DNA from: an uncultured Porphyromonadaceae bacterium
GTDB taxonomy: Bacteria; Bacteroidota; Bacteroidia; Bacteroidales; Muribaculaceae
Reading direction: 5' to 3'
Length of the DNA: 64,000 bases
Assembly: GCA_900546365.1 (NCBI GenBank)
Contig: URCF01000006.1
Span: 62,001 to 126,000, forward strand
Part shown: one piece after another, positions 25,776-34,738 of the stretch
Layout: the number at the start of each line of letters is the position of its first letter
How positions within the stretch are numbered: position 1 is the first letter of the stretch
The notes under the pieces: generated by a model
Told to the model about the DNA's origin: nothing
The model's input: only the letters and a program-made list of their open reading frames with translations
Database searches by the model: none
Position numbers and translations under genes: made by a program

Positions 25776-28235
25776 ATGTTTTTCACGATTTTAGCGGCCG
25801 GAGTGGCTGCTATGTCGCTGAGTGCCCGCCAACTTGATCCCTCAGAAGCACTGAGACGTGCAGAGATGAGTGTGACACCCTCCGAGCATACACCGCTCTC
25901 TATGACCACGGGCCGGCAACCGATGACGCTAAGGTACACTGCCACTGACCGCACCGATGATTTGAATACGGTGTATGTGTTCAGCCGCGGTGACAATGGC
26001 GGATTTGTGGTTGTGGCTGCGGACGACACCGCTCCCTTCCCGCTGCTCGGATACGCCGACAGCGGCGAGTTTGATGCTGCCAATATGCCCCCCGCCATGG
26101 AATGGTGGCTCGGCGAATACAGCAGCGAGCTGGCCTCCCTCGCCAAAAACGATATTGAGCCGCTACTCGAGGAAGAGGAGGAGGACACCCGCGCCTCCAT
26201 CGCCCCTATCGTGAAAACCATGTGGAACCAGACCACTCCATTCAACAACTACTGCCCCACAGTGCGGGGTGTACGCTGTCCGTCAGGATGTGTGGCCACT
26301 GCCATGGCTCAAGTGATGAGCGTGTTCAAATACCCGGAAAAGGGTATTGGCGAACACTCCTACACTCCCTACGATGTGGGGTACCCGCTCACCATGAGCT
26401 TCGAGAACACCACCTTCGAATGGGACAAAATGCTCGACAGCTACGATGAGGATTCCCCCGCTGAAAACGATGAAGCGGTGGCCAATCTTATGTACGCCCT
26501 CGGCGTGTCGGTCAACATGCAGTACACTCCCACCTCTTCGGGCGGCTCTATCGAAACCGCCGCCGTGAGCCTCGTGAAATATTTCAACTACGACGAGGGG
26601 CTGCAGGTGTATCAGCGCGATTTTTACGAGCTGGAACGATGGATCAACGCCATCTATGCCGAGCTGGAAGCAGGACGACCGGTGCTCTACGGCGGCAGGA
26701 ACGGCTCTGTGGGCCACTGCTTTGTGCTCGACGGATACCGCACCGGTGAGTATTTCCATGTCAACTGGGGCTGGGGCGGCATGAGCGATGGCTATTTCCG
26801 CATCACCTCTCTCAACCCTGCCCTGCAAGGCGTGGGTGGCAGTGCCGAAGGGTACAACCGCAGCCAGGAGATGGTGATAGGCATACAGCCGCCCGTAGGT
26901 GCCGATAAAGTGGCGCCAAGAGTGGTGTTGCGTGGTGACCTCACCACAGACAACAAAACTTATATGCGCACTGACAACGGCTCCGTGGCTTTCCGATGCA
27001 ACATCGGATTTATATGCCAGAGCGTGGAGACTATCACGCTCCAGATGGGCGTCAAGTGCGTCAACGAGGCCACCGGCGACAGTGTGCTGGTGATGAACGA
27101 CGAATGGCACTCGATGTCAATGAACTCCGGACTGATGACATACAATATCAATATGGCTGACCTGCCGCAAACCGGGGTGTACAATGTCACTTCGGGCTTC
27201 AAGACCGAGGACGGGACATGGTACGACTGCCTTGTGCGGCTCAACCAGTCGGGCACTCTTAAAATGACAGCCACCGAAGAGACTCTCGCTTTCGGACCTG
27301 TGGACGATGACCCCGAAATCAGTGTGGAGGACTTCGAGCTCGCATCGCCTGTATATAGCGGCAAGCCAGTGCTCGTCAACGCCTCGCTCCATGTGGAGGG
27401 CCGCGAACTGCTCGACAATGTGCGCCCCGTGCTGCTCTCCACCGACAATGGAACAGTAGTGGCTCTCGGCGAGATTGTGGAGGTGGATGTACCAGCCGGA
27501 GAAACTGTGGCTTTCAGCTGGGAAGGCACCATGTCGCCGAGTTTCAAAACCGGCAATTACAAACTGCAACTCAAGAGCGACGGCTACGGCCTCATCGGCC
27601 CGAGCGTGGATGTGACAGTCAAACCCACCCCCACTTCCACACCCGAAGTCATCGGAAGCGTGGAGATTGACGGCGGCACTCACGGACAGTCCGCTGACGA
27701 CATTGCCCATGTGGGCACCAACGCGAGAGTGAAAATCAGCGTCACCTGTACCCAGGGCTACTTCGCTTCTCCCGCCTGCGCCTGGATCTACTACGACGAT
27801 TCGCGACAGGTGCGCGGCCTCGGCAACAAGTTCATCGCCATCGACTCCGCCCAAACCTACACCCGCGACTTCACCGCTTGGCTCGGCGACCTCAAGGATG
27901 ACCATGTGTACATGCTCAAACCATGGGCTCTGAACTACGGCGTGATAGGCAACCCGATATATTTCCAAAAAGGACTTACAGGCATTGAGCAGATCAAGGC
28001 CGAGGATGTGGGTATATGGCCCAACCCGGCTGTGAGCAATGTGACTCTCACCGTTGACCGACCGATTGAGCGGATAGATATTTTCTCGCTCTCAGGTGCT
28101 CCGGCCAACAGGGTGGACGGAGCGATGCAAACCTCCGTGGAGTTCAATGTGGACACTCTCCCGCCGGGACTCTACATTGTCAAAGCCACCTGCCACGACG
28201 GCTCCGTGCGCTCCTACAAACTTATCAAACGATAA
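25776..28235 (+). CDS. C10 (streptopain-like) cysteine protease with type IX sorting domain
   Basis: An 819-residue secreted protease. Residues about 18-110 are a Spi/propeptide-like region, then comes the C10 catalytic domain with Cys172 in PSGCVATAMAQVM, His314 in VGHCFVLDGY and the FHVNWGWGGMSDGYF motif. Ig-like domains follow, and the end (WPNPAVSNVTLTVD ... LPPGLYIVKAT ... YKLIKR) is a type IX C-terminal sorting domain. The annotated start lacks the basic N-terminus of a signal peptide; an ATG 11 bases upstream in another frame supplies it (MDKK) and meets this frame if the A6 run at 25771-25776 had one more A. It stands alone and ends 4 bases from the convergent gene. Confidence 0.88.
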   Translation: MFFTILAAGVAAMSLSARQLDPSEALRRAEMSVTPSEHTPLSMTTGRQPMTLRYTATDRTDDLNTVYVFSRGDNGGFVVVAADDTAPFPLLGYADSGEFDAANMPPAMEWWLGEYSSELASLAKNDIEPLLEEEEEDTRASIAPIVKTMWNQTTPFNNYCPTVRGVRCPSGCVATAMAQVMSVFKYPEKGIGEHSYTPYDVGYPLTMSFENTTFEWDKMLDSYDEDSPAENDEAVANLMYALGVSVNMQYTPTSSGGSIETAAVSLVKYFNYDEGLQVYQRDFYELERWINAIYAELEAGRPVLYGGRNGSVGHCFVLDGYRTGEYFHVNWGWGGMSDGYFRITSLNPALQGVGGSAEGYNRSQEMVIGIQPPVGADKVAPRVVLRGDLTTDNKTYMRTDNGSVAFRCNIGFICQSVETITLQMGVKCVNEATGDSVLVMNDEWHSMSMNSGLMTYNINMADLPQTGVYNVTSGFKTEDGTWYDCLVRLNQSGTLKMTATEETLAFGPVDDDPEISVEDFELASPVYSGKPVLVNASLHVEGRELLDNVRPVLLSTDNGTVVALGEIVEVDVPAGETVAFSWEGTMSPSFKTGNYKLQLKSDGYGLIGPSVDVTVKPTPTSTPEVIGSVEIDGGTHGQSADDIAHVGTNARVKISVTCTQGYFASPACAWIYYDDSRQVRGLGNKFIAIDSAQTYTRDFTAWLGDLKDDHVYMLKPWALNYGVIGNPIYFQKGLTGIEQIKAEDVGIWPNPAVSNVTLTVDRPIERIDIFSLSGAPANRVDGAMQTSVEFNVDTLPPGLYIVKATCHDGSVRSYKLIKR

Positions 28236-28239
28236 GAGC

Positions 28240-29523
28240 CTAACCCCGGGGAGCCATGGCGGCGAGCAGACGGTGGCCAATGCGGCAGAACAGGCATTTG
28301 CGCTTCTCACAATACTGACGACGGAGCTGAATCAAAGCCTGGGAAGCGAAAGCATCACCTGCTTTGATGCCTGACCGCACAAACGGCTCCACCACAGAAT
28401 TTTTCTCTGCCGGCAATTGCTGGAGAATACCTACGGCACGGTCCATCAGGGCCGTGTCGTCGTGTGTGTGGCCGTAGGCATACAGCAGCGGCACCACAGC
28501 ATTGATCGTAAGCAGGTTGATTGAGCTGAAGCTCAGCGGAGAGATGACCCTTGGCGAACTTGCTCCAAAACTGTAACGTGTGTGCCAGTACTCGGACAGC
28601 CTCACATCAAACAGCAACCGGGCATCCTCAACACTTTTCACATCCAGCACCCTGCTCATAAGCTGAAATCCGCCTGTAAGCATTGCCGCCAGCAGCGCTA
28701 TGCGCCGCTGAGGAAACATCGGCGGTCTCATCCGGGCCATCTTCCACCCGAGCGACCCGGGACGCTTCAGACCGAATTTATGTGCCATGAACGCATATTC
28801 CTGCCTGAGCTTATTGGCATACGGATCATCGTCGGGCGCATCGTCAAGCAGTCCGCTCTGCCCGAACAGCAATGCCTCCACCGCCAGCTGAGAGTTGCTG
28901 TGCTTGCCTATCACATTGAGCGGCAAGCTCAAGGCAAGGCGCTCGAAAGGGTCGCCGTTGATGCTGAACCCGAGGCTTCGGGCGATTGTGGCGTAGCAGG
29001 CTGTCTGCCAATCGCCGTTGAGCCGCTGAAGCAGCGACAATATACGTTCCTCCTTGTCGTAGAGCCTCTCAAACCCCAGTGCCGAGAGCCATGCGGTAAT
29101 ATGCACCGCGGGGATTGACGGTATCTGCGATGCACACGGCAGGGAGGTGTCGGCACAGCTTACAAGCTCGTCGTAGCGGCGGGAGAATTCCGGCGAGCAT
29201 GGCATGAGCAGCTGAGGGATAACCTCACCGTTGGAGCGCGTTATATCGGCATCATCCTTGTCCACCACATGGAGTATCACCGAATCGTAGGCGGCATCGC
29301 CGTCATGATGATGGCGGTGCCAATCGGATGCCTTGACATGAATCTCCACATCGCCGGCCCACAGATGGCCTCCGATGGAGATTTTGGCATTGAAAAAATC
29401 AGGGCCTGAGTTTGTGTTGTGCAATCCCGGGTCAATGATGCGCACCGCACGCCCGTCGGTGGTACGCAGGCGCTCCTGCGGCCACAGACGGTGCTTCCAC
29501 AGATATTGCATAAGCCGCTCCAT
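28240..29523 (-). CDS. DUF2851 family protein
   Basis: A 427-residue protein. The N-terminal part (NTNSGPDFFNAKI, WAGDVEIHVKASDWHRH, YDSVILHVV) is the signature of DUF2851, a Bacteroidetes-specific family whose D...E.H motif arrangement recalls nucleases; the activity is not established. The C-terminus holds a cysteine pair arrangement (CEKRKCLFCRIGH) that could bind a metal. It is the last gene of the SIS-PfkB-TPR-ribH operon, 22 bases after ribH. Confidence 0.82.
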   Translation of the reverse strand: MERLMQYLWKHRLWPQERLRTTDGRAVRIIDPGLHNTNSGPDFFNAKISIGGHLWAGDVEIHVKASDWHRHHHDGDAAYDSVILHVVDKDDADITRSNGEVIPQLLMPCSPEFSRRYDELVSCADTSLPCASQIPSIPAVHITAWLSALGFERLYDKEERILSLLQRLNGDWQTACYATIARSLGFSINGDPFERLALSLPLNVIGKHSNSQLAVEALLFGQSGLLDDAPDDDPYANKLRQEYAFMAHKFGLKRPGSLGWKMARMRPPMFPQRRIALLAAMLTGGFQLMSRVLDVKSVEDARLLFDVRLSEYWHTRYSFGASSPRVISPLSFSSINLLTINAVVPLLYAYGHTHDDTALMDRAVGILQQLPAEKNSVVEPFVRSGIKAGDAFASQALIQLRRQYCEKRKCLFCRIGHRLLAAMAPRG

Positions 29524-29545
29524 AACCCGGGAAACGGTGTCCGGC

Positions 29546-30028
29546 TCAGAGCCGCGAGGCGGCGCGCTTGAACTCTATCATATCCAAGGCTGTGTGGGCT
29601 GCCTCTACACCTTTGTGGCCATGGGCACCACCTATACGCTCGCGGGCCTGCTCCTCATCGTTGACCGTGAGCAAGCCGAATATCACCGGTGTGTCGCAAT
29701 CGGCATTGAGGGTCGTGACCCCTTGAGTCACCGACTGACACACATAATCGAAATGCGGAGTGTCGCCGCGCACCACGCATCCGAACACTATCACGGCATC
29801 AAACAACGACTGCTCGATGAGCTGCGAGGCGGCAAAAGTGAGCTCCACGGCTCCGGGCACCTCAAAGCAGCACACATCATCCTGCTTCAGTCCCGCCTCG
29901 TGGAGGGTTTTGACGGCTCCGTCGCGGAGCGGATAGGTGAACTGCGAGTTCCATTTCGCGGTGACAATTGCCACACGCGCATCTTCTATGTCGCTGTGAG
30001 TGTGAAATGTGGGAGTGTTGGTTGACAT
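29546..30028 (-). CDS. ribH: 6,7-dimethyl-8-ribityllumazine synthase
   Basis: A 160-residue lumazine synthase, of usual length. Substrate-site motifs are AKWNSQFT, EVPGAVELTFAA and GCVVRGDTPHFDYVC with catalytic His92, then FGLLTVNDEEQA and GHKGVEAA. It makes the penultimate intermediate of riboflavin synthesis and in many bacteria assembles into 60-subunit shells. It lies 15 bases after the TPR gene. Confidence 0.95.
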   Translation of the reverse strand: MSTNTPTFHTHSDIEDARVAIVTAKWNSQFTYPLRDGAVKTLHEAGLKQDDVCCFEVPGAVELTFAASQLIEQSLFDAVIVFGCVVRGDTPHFDYVCQSVTQGVTTLNADCDTPVIFGLLTVNDEEQARERIGGAHGHKGVEAAHTALDMIEFKRAASRL

Positions 30029-30043
30029 GACTGGTGATTGGGA

Positions 30044-31060
30044 TTAGCGTGGAAATATTTTGTGCCAGAAAGCGAGAATGTCGGTGGAGCCGTGCTTGGC
30101 ATTGTAGAGGATATCCACAATGCGCCGGTGCTGGGCGTCGGCATTGAGCTTGGTGGCTTTATGGAGCAATGTGTTGAGCAGGTGCACCCCCTTGTCGCGG
30201 GTGGTTTTGAGCTCAAGGAGTGCCTCACCGAGGTCAATTGACAGCTCAAGCTGCTGCAATCCGAACTCAGGCTGGAGCTTGCCCAGATATTTGAGTGCGC
30301 GGGTGAAATATTGCACGGCCTCGCGCTGACGCGACATCTTGGCGAGTGTGCGGCCCTCCTGTGCGAGCGATTCTATGAGCCTCATTGCTGCGCCCTCCAC
30401 ACCCTCGGCTGCCTCGGTGAGGTAGGCGGCTGTTGCTTCATGGGCGTGGGCCAACGCCGCTGTCTGACGCTCACGTGAGCGGTAGATCTGAGTGGCGGCA
30501 TTGACGCTCATCAGGTGGGCGGGGCCGTAGCGGTCGGGGTTGATACGGGCCAGTCGCTCGAATATATGCATCGATTTGTCGATTTCGCGCTCGGCCTGCT
30601 TGAACTCGCCTTTGTCAAAATGCACAAGGCTTAGGTCATAGAGCAGTGCTCCGAGCGTGAGCTGGAACGGCTCATCCTTGCGCCGCGCCTCGATGGCAAG
30701 CAGATTGAGGGTGGCGGCAGCGGAGCGCAGAGCCTCCTCGGTGTCGCCGTTGTGGATATACACCGCCGTGAGTATCTGCATCAAAGCAGCATGGATATCG
30801 AGCAGGTGGCCCTGTTCCTCACCCATACGCTGCACTATGGAGTCAAACGAGGTGATCTGCTCCACGGTGGCCGGCACACCCTTCTCCAGAGCCATTCGCC
30901 GGGCGGCAGCACGGAGATAATCGTATGCGGCGTTGAATTTCAGCTCGCCAAGGGCATGACGGAGCTCGGCGCGGTTGAACTCGCCGGCGGTTTGCTCCAT
31001 TATCGGCTCGATGTCAAAAGACAGCGGCAGGAATAGCGGTTCTAACGAGCTGTTTTTCAT
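30044..31060 (-). CDS. Tetratricopeptide-repeat protein
   Basis: A 338-residue, wholly helical protein without signal peptide. Repeated helical hairpins of about 34-42 residues are visible (LLYDLSLVHFDKGEFKQAER; GRTLAKMSRQREAVQYFTRA; LGEALLELKTTRDKGVHLL). This is a protein-interaction scaffold in the cytoplasm; no partner can be named. It lies 7 bases after the PfkB-like gene and 15 before ribH, so it is co-transcribed. Confidence 0.75.
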   Translation of the reverse strand: MKNSSLEPLFLPLSFDIEPIMEQTAGEFNRAELRHALGELKFNAAYDYLRAAARRMALEKGVPATVEQITSFDSIVQRMGEEQGHLLDIHAALMQILTAVYIHNGDTEEALRSAAATLNLLAIEARRKDEPFQLTLGALLYDLSLVHFDKGEFKQAEREIDKSMHIFERLARINPDRYGPAHLMSVNAATQIYRSRERQTAALAHAHEATAAYLTEAAEGVEGAAMRLIESLAQEGRTLAKMSRQREAVQYFTRALKYLGKLQPEFGLQQLELSIDLGEALLELKTTRDKGVHLLNTLLHKATKLNADAQHRRIVDILYNAKHGSTDILAFWHKIFPR

Positions 31061-31067
31061 CGTTGTG

Positions 31068-31973
31068 TCAATGGTTTATGATAGCTGAGCGGGCGGCGGC
31101 ATCGGCGCCGGCGGCGGTGAGTGAAGCTATGGCGCGGAGCTGCTCTTCGGTCAGCGACAGCGGCTCGGCTGGCTCTGTGCGGCGGATGTCGAGGCTCTCC
31201 AAAGCTGTGGCCAGCGATGCGAGTTCTCCGGCCTGCCATATCAGCGACTGCGGAGCCTCGGAGACCGGTGCCGAGGCCGACAGATTGTGATGGTGGATAG
31301 AGAGGGAGTTGGTGGCCAAGTTGAAGTACACCATTGTGGGACAATAGAACCGCACATGCTCCTTGTAGCATTTATCGGCATCAGAGTCCGCAAACAGCAT
31401 CATGGTGTCAGTGGGCGACAGCACCGTAATGTCGGCACGCTCCATCAGCTCGAGAATCACCGGCGTGGCGCGGGTGATGCGCGGCACCTCATGGGGTGTG
31501 AGCAGTGGGGTATAGACGGCAATGGCGTTGCGGTCGGCAATATGGTCAAGGAGATCGGTCAGAAACTGATGATAGCGCGGCGACAGGATGGTGGGTGAGC
31601 CTAAAATCACCACATCGTCCGGATCAATCCGCGGCCACGAGGCATCGAAGCGCTCCTCAGGCTGCGAAACATAGAGTATCGGAGCTGCATCCGTGCCCAC
31701 AAACAATGCCGAAGGGGTGGGCTCTCCGGTGCTCACACGGTCGATACACTGAGTGTTGACACCGGATGATTCAAGCACTCTGCACAGCAGCGAGCCAACG
31801 GCATCGCGGGCCATCTCACCTATCATCCACACCGGCTTGGCCTGCTGCCCGAGAAGCATGGCGCAGTTCTGAAGCGCGGAGCCGGGCATCCACTTCACAG
31901 GAGCCCCCGGTATGGTGTCGGCCGGCATCATTATGTCAATGCGGCACGGTCCGATAACAATATATTTTCTCAT
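31068..31973 (-). CDS. PfkB-family sugar kinase-like protein with altered active site
   Basis: A 301-residue ribokinase/PfkB-fold protein: the N-terminal strand YIVIGPCRIDI, the GSALQNCAMLLGQ phosphate/sugar segment and central VVILGSPTILSP fit the family. The defining C-terminal motif GAGD, whose Asp is the catalytic base, reads WQAGELAS (Glu250 at the Asp position), and the anion hole is degenerate. It may be a weak kinase or a sugar-binding regulator. It sits between a SIS-domain gene and a TPR gene. Confidence 0.7.
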   Translation of the reverse strand: MRKYIVIGPCRIDIMMPADTIPGAPVKWMPGSALQNCAMLLGQQAKPVWMIGEMARDAVGSLLCRVLESSGVNTQCIDRVSTGEPTPSALFVGTDAAPILYVSQPEERFDASWPRIDPDDVVILGSPTILSPRYHQFLTDLLDHIADRNAIAVYTPLLTPHEVPRITRATPVILELMERADITVLSPTDTMMLFADSDADKCYKEHVRFYCPTMVYFNLATNSLSIHHHNLSASAPVSEAPQSLIWQAGELASLATALESLDIRRTEPAEPLSLTEEQLRAIASLTAAGADAAARSAIINH

Positions 31974-31991
31974 AGTGCTGCGGTGAGGTGT

Positions 31992-32591
31992 TTACTGGCG
32001 CGACTTATGTCCAAGATAGCCGCCATGGTGGCGCTTGGCGTAATCGGCCTTGGTGAATCCGGTGAGGCGCATCACATTCACCACCAGCACATCACCTATC
32101 ACTGTCATCATAGTGGTGGAGGTGGTGGGAGTGAGCCCCAGCGGGCACACTTCCGGACTTCCGCCGGTGAACAATGTGGCATCGGCTTTGTGAGCCAGCT
32201 CACTGTCGGCTTTGCCGGTGATGACGATGGCGGGAATTTCAGGATAGAGGTTTCGGGCCAACTCGATGAGATCAAGAATCTCGCGGGTGCGCCCTGAGTT
32301 GGACACCAGAAGCATCACATCGTTGGGCTGGAGCACGCCGAGGTCGCCGTGCTGGGCCTCCGAGGGGTGGAGATTGACAGCCGGAGTACCTGTGGATGAG
32401 AATGTTGTGGCTATATTCATGGCTATCTGTCCGGCCTTGCCCATGCCTGAGGTGACAAGCTTGCCGCCCTTGCGGTGCACATGCTCTATTATCAGCTCCA
32501 CGGCCCGGTCATAGTCGGCCGAATACGGTATGTTTTCTATAGCTTTGCTCTCCTCATGGAGTATCTGGTGCATTGATTGCTCTATGGTCAT
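31992..32591 (-). CDS. SIS-domain phosphosugar isomerase, CBS-less KpsF/GutQ type
   Basis: The ATG at 32591 (MTIEQSMHQILHEE) gives 199 residues. A single SIS domain is present with TSGMGKAGQIAMNIATTFSS, HPSEAQHGDLG and VSNSGRTREILDL, very like arabinose-5-phosphate isomerases (KdsD/KpsF), including the SEAQHGDLG histidine. The two CBS domains that normally follow are absent. It may make arabinose-5-phosphate for Kdo or act on another phosphosugar. It is first in a five-gene operon. Confidence 0.78.
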   Translation of the reverse strand: MTIEQSMHQILHEESKAIENIPYSADYDRAVELIIEHVHRKGGKLVTSGMGKAGQIAMNIATTFSSTGTPAVNLHPSEAQHGDLGVLQPNDVMLLVSNSGRTREILDLIELARNLYPEIPAIVITGKADSELAHKADATLFTGGSPEVCPLGLTPTTSTTMMTVIGDVLVVNVMRLTGFTKADYAKRHHGGYLGHKSRQ

Positions 32592-32615
32592 GGCTGTAAA
32601 TGACAATTTATAATG

Positions 32616-32646
32616 CAAAGATACTCATATTTGACCTGCCGCCAAA
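32616..32646 (-). promoter_or_regulatory. Promoter of the SIS-PfkB-TPR-ribH-DUF2851 operon
   Basis: The best-formed promoter in the window: on the minus strand TTTG (32646-32643), 19 bases, then TATCTTTG (32623-32616). The start point is near 32609, with a leader of about 18 bases before the ATG at 32591. Confidence 0.75.
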
Positions 32647-32809
32647 CTAATTTCAGGTTTTTATGACGCATACTCAGCCTCGTTCCCTCAGAAGCGACAC
32701 CCCAACCACCACAAATGTTAAATAAACAAAAAAAACACGTAATCAGTTCAATTTAATTTGCATTTTAAAGCTATCTTTAGCATGACATAACATCCCTAAT
32801 TCTTTTATC

Positions 32810-33925
32810 ATGAACAAATTATTATTTCTCTCGCTTTCCTTGATTGCAGCATCATTGCAAGCCGAACCGCCACATAAGATTATCGATGGCGTCGATTATA
32901 TAATTGACGGAAATACCGCGATTGCAACATCGCCAATGGATGAATCGGCAAAGTCCGCGCAGGATATTATCATACGCCAAAGCGTGGAATATGACGGCAC
33001 AGAATACCCCGTATCTCAATTCTGGGGATACTGTGTAGCATACGATGGGCAACGCATACACCTCCCTGAAGGAATCACCACCATACAGGGAGAATCGTTC
33101 GGAGCCAGGATTGATGCACTGCCATCCTCAATTGAGAACATCATGAGCGGATCACTGCGTGAGGTGACCCTACCCGCTGATCTGTATCTGCCCAATATCC
33201 GCATCCTCGGGCCAAACGCACTTAATGCCACCGGTGGGACAACACTCCGACTTGGTCCGTCGTTAAAGCTGCTTGGAACCGATGCGTTCAATACTGCCAT
33301 GACGAAAGTGGAATTTGACTGCAGCGATGGCAATGAGCCACTTGACTTAGGATGGAACAGCCTCAACCACTTTCCCGGTCAAGAGCTGCTTTTACCCAAA
33401 AGGAATCAGTTGAAAATCAGCGACTGCGTCATGGAGTATTCTGACAACATCGAGCGCATTCTGTTTCCGAACATCGCAAAAATAGAATATGGCGGTGCTG
33501 ATGCCTACAACTATCTGGCAAATGTGATTGAACTCAACGGCTGCTTTTTCAGAGAATGCCCGAACCTCAGGGAGATTGTGTGCCTCGGAGCAGAGCCTAT
33601 TGAAATCACCAACACCGACCTTATTTTCTCATATCCGGTAAGCAACGCCACAGAATTCCGCATCGTTGACAAGCCGGAAAATATCATCCTCAAAGTACCG
33701 GCCGGGAGCGAAACCCTCTACCGTTCACATCCGCTATGGGGCAAGTTCAAGACCATTTACGGGTTTGAGAACGGAGATTACACCGCCATCGAGACAATCA
33801 TTTGCGAGCCAACGGAATCAGAATCCACCTACTACAATCTTCAAGGAATCAAAGTAGCTTGTCCTATCAAGGGACAACTCTACATCCGCGATAGCGGGCG
33901 CAGTATTGAGAAAATAGTCTATTAG
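32810..33925 (+). CDS. Secreted leucine-rich-repeat (BspA-like) protein
   Basis: A 371-residue protein with a signal peptide (MNKLLFLSLSLIAASLQA). The body has BspA-type irregular repeats of about 23 residues: RIHLPEGITTIQGESFG, LRLGPSLKLLGTDAF, CPNLREIVCLGAEPI. The end (YYNLQGIKVACPIKGQLYI) resembles a worn-down sorting or cell-surface domain. It is AT-richer than its neighbours and stands alone. A -7-like TATCTTTA lies at 32772-32779. BspA-like proteins often bind host matrix or other cells; the role here is unknown. Confidence 0.65.
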   Translation: MNKLLFLSLSLIAASLQAEPPHKIIDGVDYIIDGNTAIATSPMDESAKSAQDIIIRQSVEYDGTEYPVSQFWGYCVAYDGQRIHLPEGITTIQGESFGARIDALPSSIENIMSGSLREVTLPADLYLPNIRILGPNALNATGGTTLRLGPSLKLLGTDAFNTAMTKVEFDCSDGNEPLDLGWNSLNHFPGQELLLPKRNQLKISDCVMEYSDNIERILFPNIAKIEYGGADAYNYLANVIELNGCFFRECPNLREIVCLGAEPIEITNTDLIFSYPVSNATEFRIVDKPENIILKVPAGSETLYRSHPLWGKFKTIYGFENGDYTAIETIICEPTESESTYYNLQGIKVACPIKGQLYIRDSGRSIEKIVY

Positions 33926-33932
33926 ACACCTG

Positions 33933-34439
33933 TCAGGATTGCGGGGCGGCGGTGTGGGCGGTGACTATTGGTCGTCCCTCCCACTCCTGCACGCTCTCAA
34001 TCCATTCGGGGTCGATATCGATTCCTTTGCGCAGCTTGGGGTCAAATCCGGCCATCACGGTGTGGGTGATGCACTTGGTTTCGCCGGTATCGGCGTTGAC
34101 CATCCGCTGCTCGAGGGTGAACGATCGCCCGGAGCACGCACCGACGGTGGTCCACACCTCCAGCGGCTCATTGAAATAGGCCGGGCTATAGAAATCGCAG
34201 TCGATATGCACCACCACAGCCTTTATCTCCAGCTGCCCTTTGAAGCGTGCGGGAGCTGTGGCCTCGAGATATTTGATTTTGGCCAGGTCCATTATCGACA
34301 GGTAGGCATTGTTGTTCAGATGTCCCAGCAGGTCGATGTCGCTGAAGCGGGTCTGCACTTTGATATGATGGCGGAAAGGATGCTTCGCTTCCGGCACCCT
34401 CGGATTGGTGGATGGTAGATAGTTGAATGGTCGGTCCAT
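33933..34439 (-). CDS. Acyl-CoA thioesterase (4HBT hot-dog fold)
   Basis: From the ATG at 34439 (MDRPFNYLPSTNPR) the protein has 168 residues. TRFSDIDLLGHLNNNAYLSIMD is the 4HBT signature with the catalytic Asp and the LGH.NN loop; VHIDCDFYSPAYFNEPLEV follows. It would hydrolyse acyl-CoA (or acyl-ACP) in the cytoplasm. The long upstream frame covers the previous gene and is rejected. It lies 5 bases after the DUF721 gene. Confidence 0.87.
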   Translation of the reverse strand: MDRPFNYLPSTNPRVPEAKHPFRHHIKVQTRFSDIDLLGHLNNNAYLSIMDLAKIKYLEATAPARFKGQLEIKAVVVHIDCDFYSPAYFNEPLEVWTTVGACSGRSFTLEQRMVNADTGETKCITHTVMAGFDPKLRKGIDIDPEWIESVQEWEGRPIVTAHTAAPQS

Positions 34440-34444
34440 GACAG

Positions 34445-34738
34445 TCAATGAAATACTATTTGCGATATAACATCCGAGCCGGCCGCTTTGTTGAGCTGCT
34501 CCACCAGCGAGGAGCGGTGAAACGACAGCTCGTTCTTCAGCACCGCCGAGCTTAGATACACATGCATCACCCCCCCTTCGGCCACATAGCGCCGGGTGGT
34601 GTAGCGGTTCACCCCGGTCCCCACAATCTCGGGCCACATATACAATGCCCGCTGCTCGGCCATGGCGGTGTCAAGACCGTCGCGCCGCAGCGATTCCGCT
34701 ATTATATCTCCTATCAGCCTGGGGTCGGTACGCTTCAT
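34445..34738 (-). CDS. DUF721 (DciA-like) protein
   Basis: A 97-residue protein starting at 34738 (MKRTDPRLIGDII) and overlapping the recF stop by 4 bases. RALYMWPEIVGTGVNRYTTRRYV and the later YLSSAVLKNELSFHRSSLV are the DUF721 core. DciA, the best studied member, helps load the DnaB helicase in bacteria without DnaC. Coupling to recF fits a role in DNA replication or repair. Confidence 0.82.
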   Translation of the reverse strand: MKRTDPRLIGDIIAESLRRDGLDTAMAEQRALYMWPEIVGTGVNRYTTRRYVAEGGVMHVYLSSAVLKNELSFHRSSLVEQLNKAAGSDVISQIVFH

